This document shows positions 62,489 through 64,000 of a stretch of 64,000 bases of DNA, one piece after another. The position numbers and the translations under genes are program-made. A model generated the notes under the pieces. The model searched no databases. It saw nothing but the letters and a program-made list of their open reading frames with translations, and was not told the DNA's origin. The stretch's first letter is position 1, and every line of letters begins with the position of its first letter. Origin of the DNA: Cheilinus undulatus (Eukaryota > Chordata > Actinopteri > Labriformes > Labridae); the NCBI RefSeq assembly GCF_018320785.1, contig NC_054866.1, positions 8,772,487 through 8,836,486 of the forward strand, given 5' to 3'.

Positions 62489-62588
62489 NNNNNNNNNNNN
62501 NNNNNNNNNNNNNNNNNNNNNNNNNNNNNNNNNNNNNNNNNNNNNNNNNNNNNNNNNNNNNNNNNNNNNNNNNNNNNNNNNNNNNNNN
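62489..62588. other. Assembly gap (100 N)
   Basis: Exactly 100 N, the conventional size for an unknown gap. Missing vwa5a 5' exons could lie here. Confidence 0.98.
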
Positions 62589-62739
62589 TAGCTCTTCAAC
62601 AGGAGGAGGAGAGTATCCTTCAGGGAGAGAGGAAAAATTTTTATTTAAGGGGTGAAAGCTATGTTTTCTGCCAGCATTCAAGATTATTCAGCTGTAGAAA
62701 TGAGTCTCTACATTTACAGTATAGATCAGTAGCTCCCAA

Positions 62740-63420
62740 AGTGTAGGGCACTGACCCTGGTGGACAACAAGTGGTCAATTATAATAATAAACTTTGACTT
62801 CCTGTTGGGATTTGGGCATGGGTCAAAGAGGCTTTCTTGTAGGTCTGATGATGACCTATATGCACACCAAAATTCAGAAGCCTGGGTTGGACGGTGTGTC
62901 GGGCTGATTTTTTTGTGGCAACACATGAAAAACGCATCCGAAATCAGTGGTGCAGACATTTGACTGGCAGAAGGGGGCGCTGTGATAAAGTAATGATATT
63001 AATGCATATCATTATTCAGAAGCAATCTATGATTATCCTTGTGAAGTCTGGTGATGATTGAAATAATCACTAAAACGTTATGAGGTAATATTGGTGCAAT
63101 TTCACCCTAAGGTGAAAACTCACAGTTTGCACAACTTTGGGTCTCAAGGTTGTCTAGTTTGAGTAAAAAAAAAATCCGGAGTCAATCAGATGAAATCCCT
63201 CAGTCAAGTTCGATAAAATGTGCAAAGGGTCCGTCAGGTTGCAGTTTGGTTCCTGTACGCTTTAAAGGATGGTCGTAATGTAAATTTTTTTTCAACCAAT
63301 CATGATACATAGCCGTACCAATTTTCATGCATGTAGGTCTTAGCCGGGGCCTTAACTCACATTTGGCGCCCCCCAGAGGTGACTGTTTGATACACTTGCA
63401 CTGTTCCACCACCAGATGGC
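62740..63420. repeat. Probable dispersed repeat, unclassified
   Basis: TTGGGCATGGGTCAAAGAGG and GGCGCCCCCCAGAGGTGAC resemble a multicopy teleost sequence. No coding support on either strand. Confidence 0.4.
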
Positions 63421-63450
63421 TTAGTGAGAGAAAACACTTTGAATGATTTT

Positions 63451-63978
63451 AAAGGTGCATTGTGTAGAATTTGGAAATTCAGCAACATCTGGTGTTCAGA
63501 TTTTAGAATGAGCCCATCTGTTACTAAAACATCACATCACTAAGTGACGAGAGCCTGTGAAGACCAAAAAGGATTGTGACATCATTTACAGCAGTGACGA
63601 GGTGAGGGTTTATTCATTCATTTTTTTAACCATTATTTTTATAGATCATAGGTCAGTCTTCTTCTCCACCTGCCTTCCAGGTAGTTTTCAGGACCGGCGG
63701 GCAGGTTCGTATTTAAAAATCACGTTTCGCTCTTTCTGTCCCAAAAACGTTGCCGTAGACAACATGGCAGTTCGTTATGTCAGCCTCCGTGAGGGCGACC
63801 CGCGGTAATGTAAATTTAAAAAGCTTTTTTCTAATTTTGTAAAAAGAAAACAAAAGCTTGAAGGGGATGATTGTGCACTTATTTTAACATACTTCACATA
63901 AATGTCTAAACATTATATCCCATTTACACCGTTTCTGTTCGGCGAAATGCAGCCAAATTCTACACACTGTACCTTTAA
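63451..63978. mobile_element. MITE with TTAA target (piggyBac-like)
   Basis: Left TTAA|AGGTGCATTGTGTAGAATTT, right AAATTCTACACACTGTACCT|TTAA: inverted ends about 24 bp long. About 520 bp inside, no transposase. Confidence 0.8.
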
Positions 63979-64000
63979 GAAGTAATACACAGTAATACCC

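Overview
This is nuclear DNA of a bony fish, most likely a spiny-rayed teleost. Genes are split by long introns with GT/AG junctions. The space between exons is packed with typical teleost repeats: Tc1/mariner elements, hAT elements with BED fingers, L2-like and R2-like LINEs, tRNA-derived SINEs, MITEs and GATA, GT and AT microsatellites. I cannot name the species. A run of 100 N at 62489-62588 marks an assembly gap.

Three protein-coding loci can be supported. (1) At 4943-9460 (+) lie the last three exons of a secreted matrix metalloproteinase (MMP). (2) At 18103-42109 (+) is a complete 11-exon MMP of 480 residues: signal peptide, cysteine-switch propeptide, zinc catalytic domain, proline-rich hinge and four-bladed hemopexin domain. 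The 11 exons join in phase to one uninterrupted frame. (3) At 45866-60575 (-) are the last six exons of a vwa5a-like gene (von Willebrand factor A domain-containing 5A). It is convergent with the MMP; its 5' part lies beyond the window or in the gap.

The two MMP loci come from a segmental duplication. Exons, intron sequence, the 3' UTR and fossil transposons inside the last intron (an R2-like LINE 3' end and a Tc1-like element) are shared between about 4.7-9.96 kb and 33.84-42.5 kb. Later insertions differ between the copies. The complete MMP has three unusual points: Leu replaces the Met-turn methionine, Phe replaces an Asp in the GGD(A)HFD calcium-site motif, and a 140-bp intron splits the propeptide coding block normally found in one exon.

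Most of the rest is mobile DNA, often nested with clear target-site duplications. The best example is 56.6-60.16 kb: an old Tc1 copy carries a 538-bp MITE with a 9-bp duplication and a younger Tc1 with an intact 344-aa DD34E transposase. A vwa5a intron (49.85-53.45 kb) holds inverted repeats that bracket a broken DD37E mariner-like element and a 212-aa ORF with a cysteine-rich CXC-like tail. That arrangement is the least explained part of the window. No CRISPR array, bacterial-type operon or true tRNA/rRNA gene was seen.
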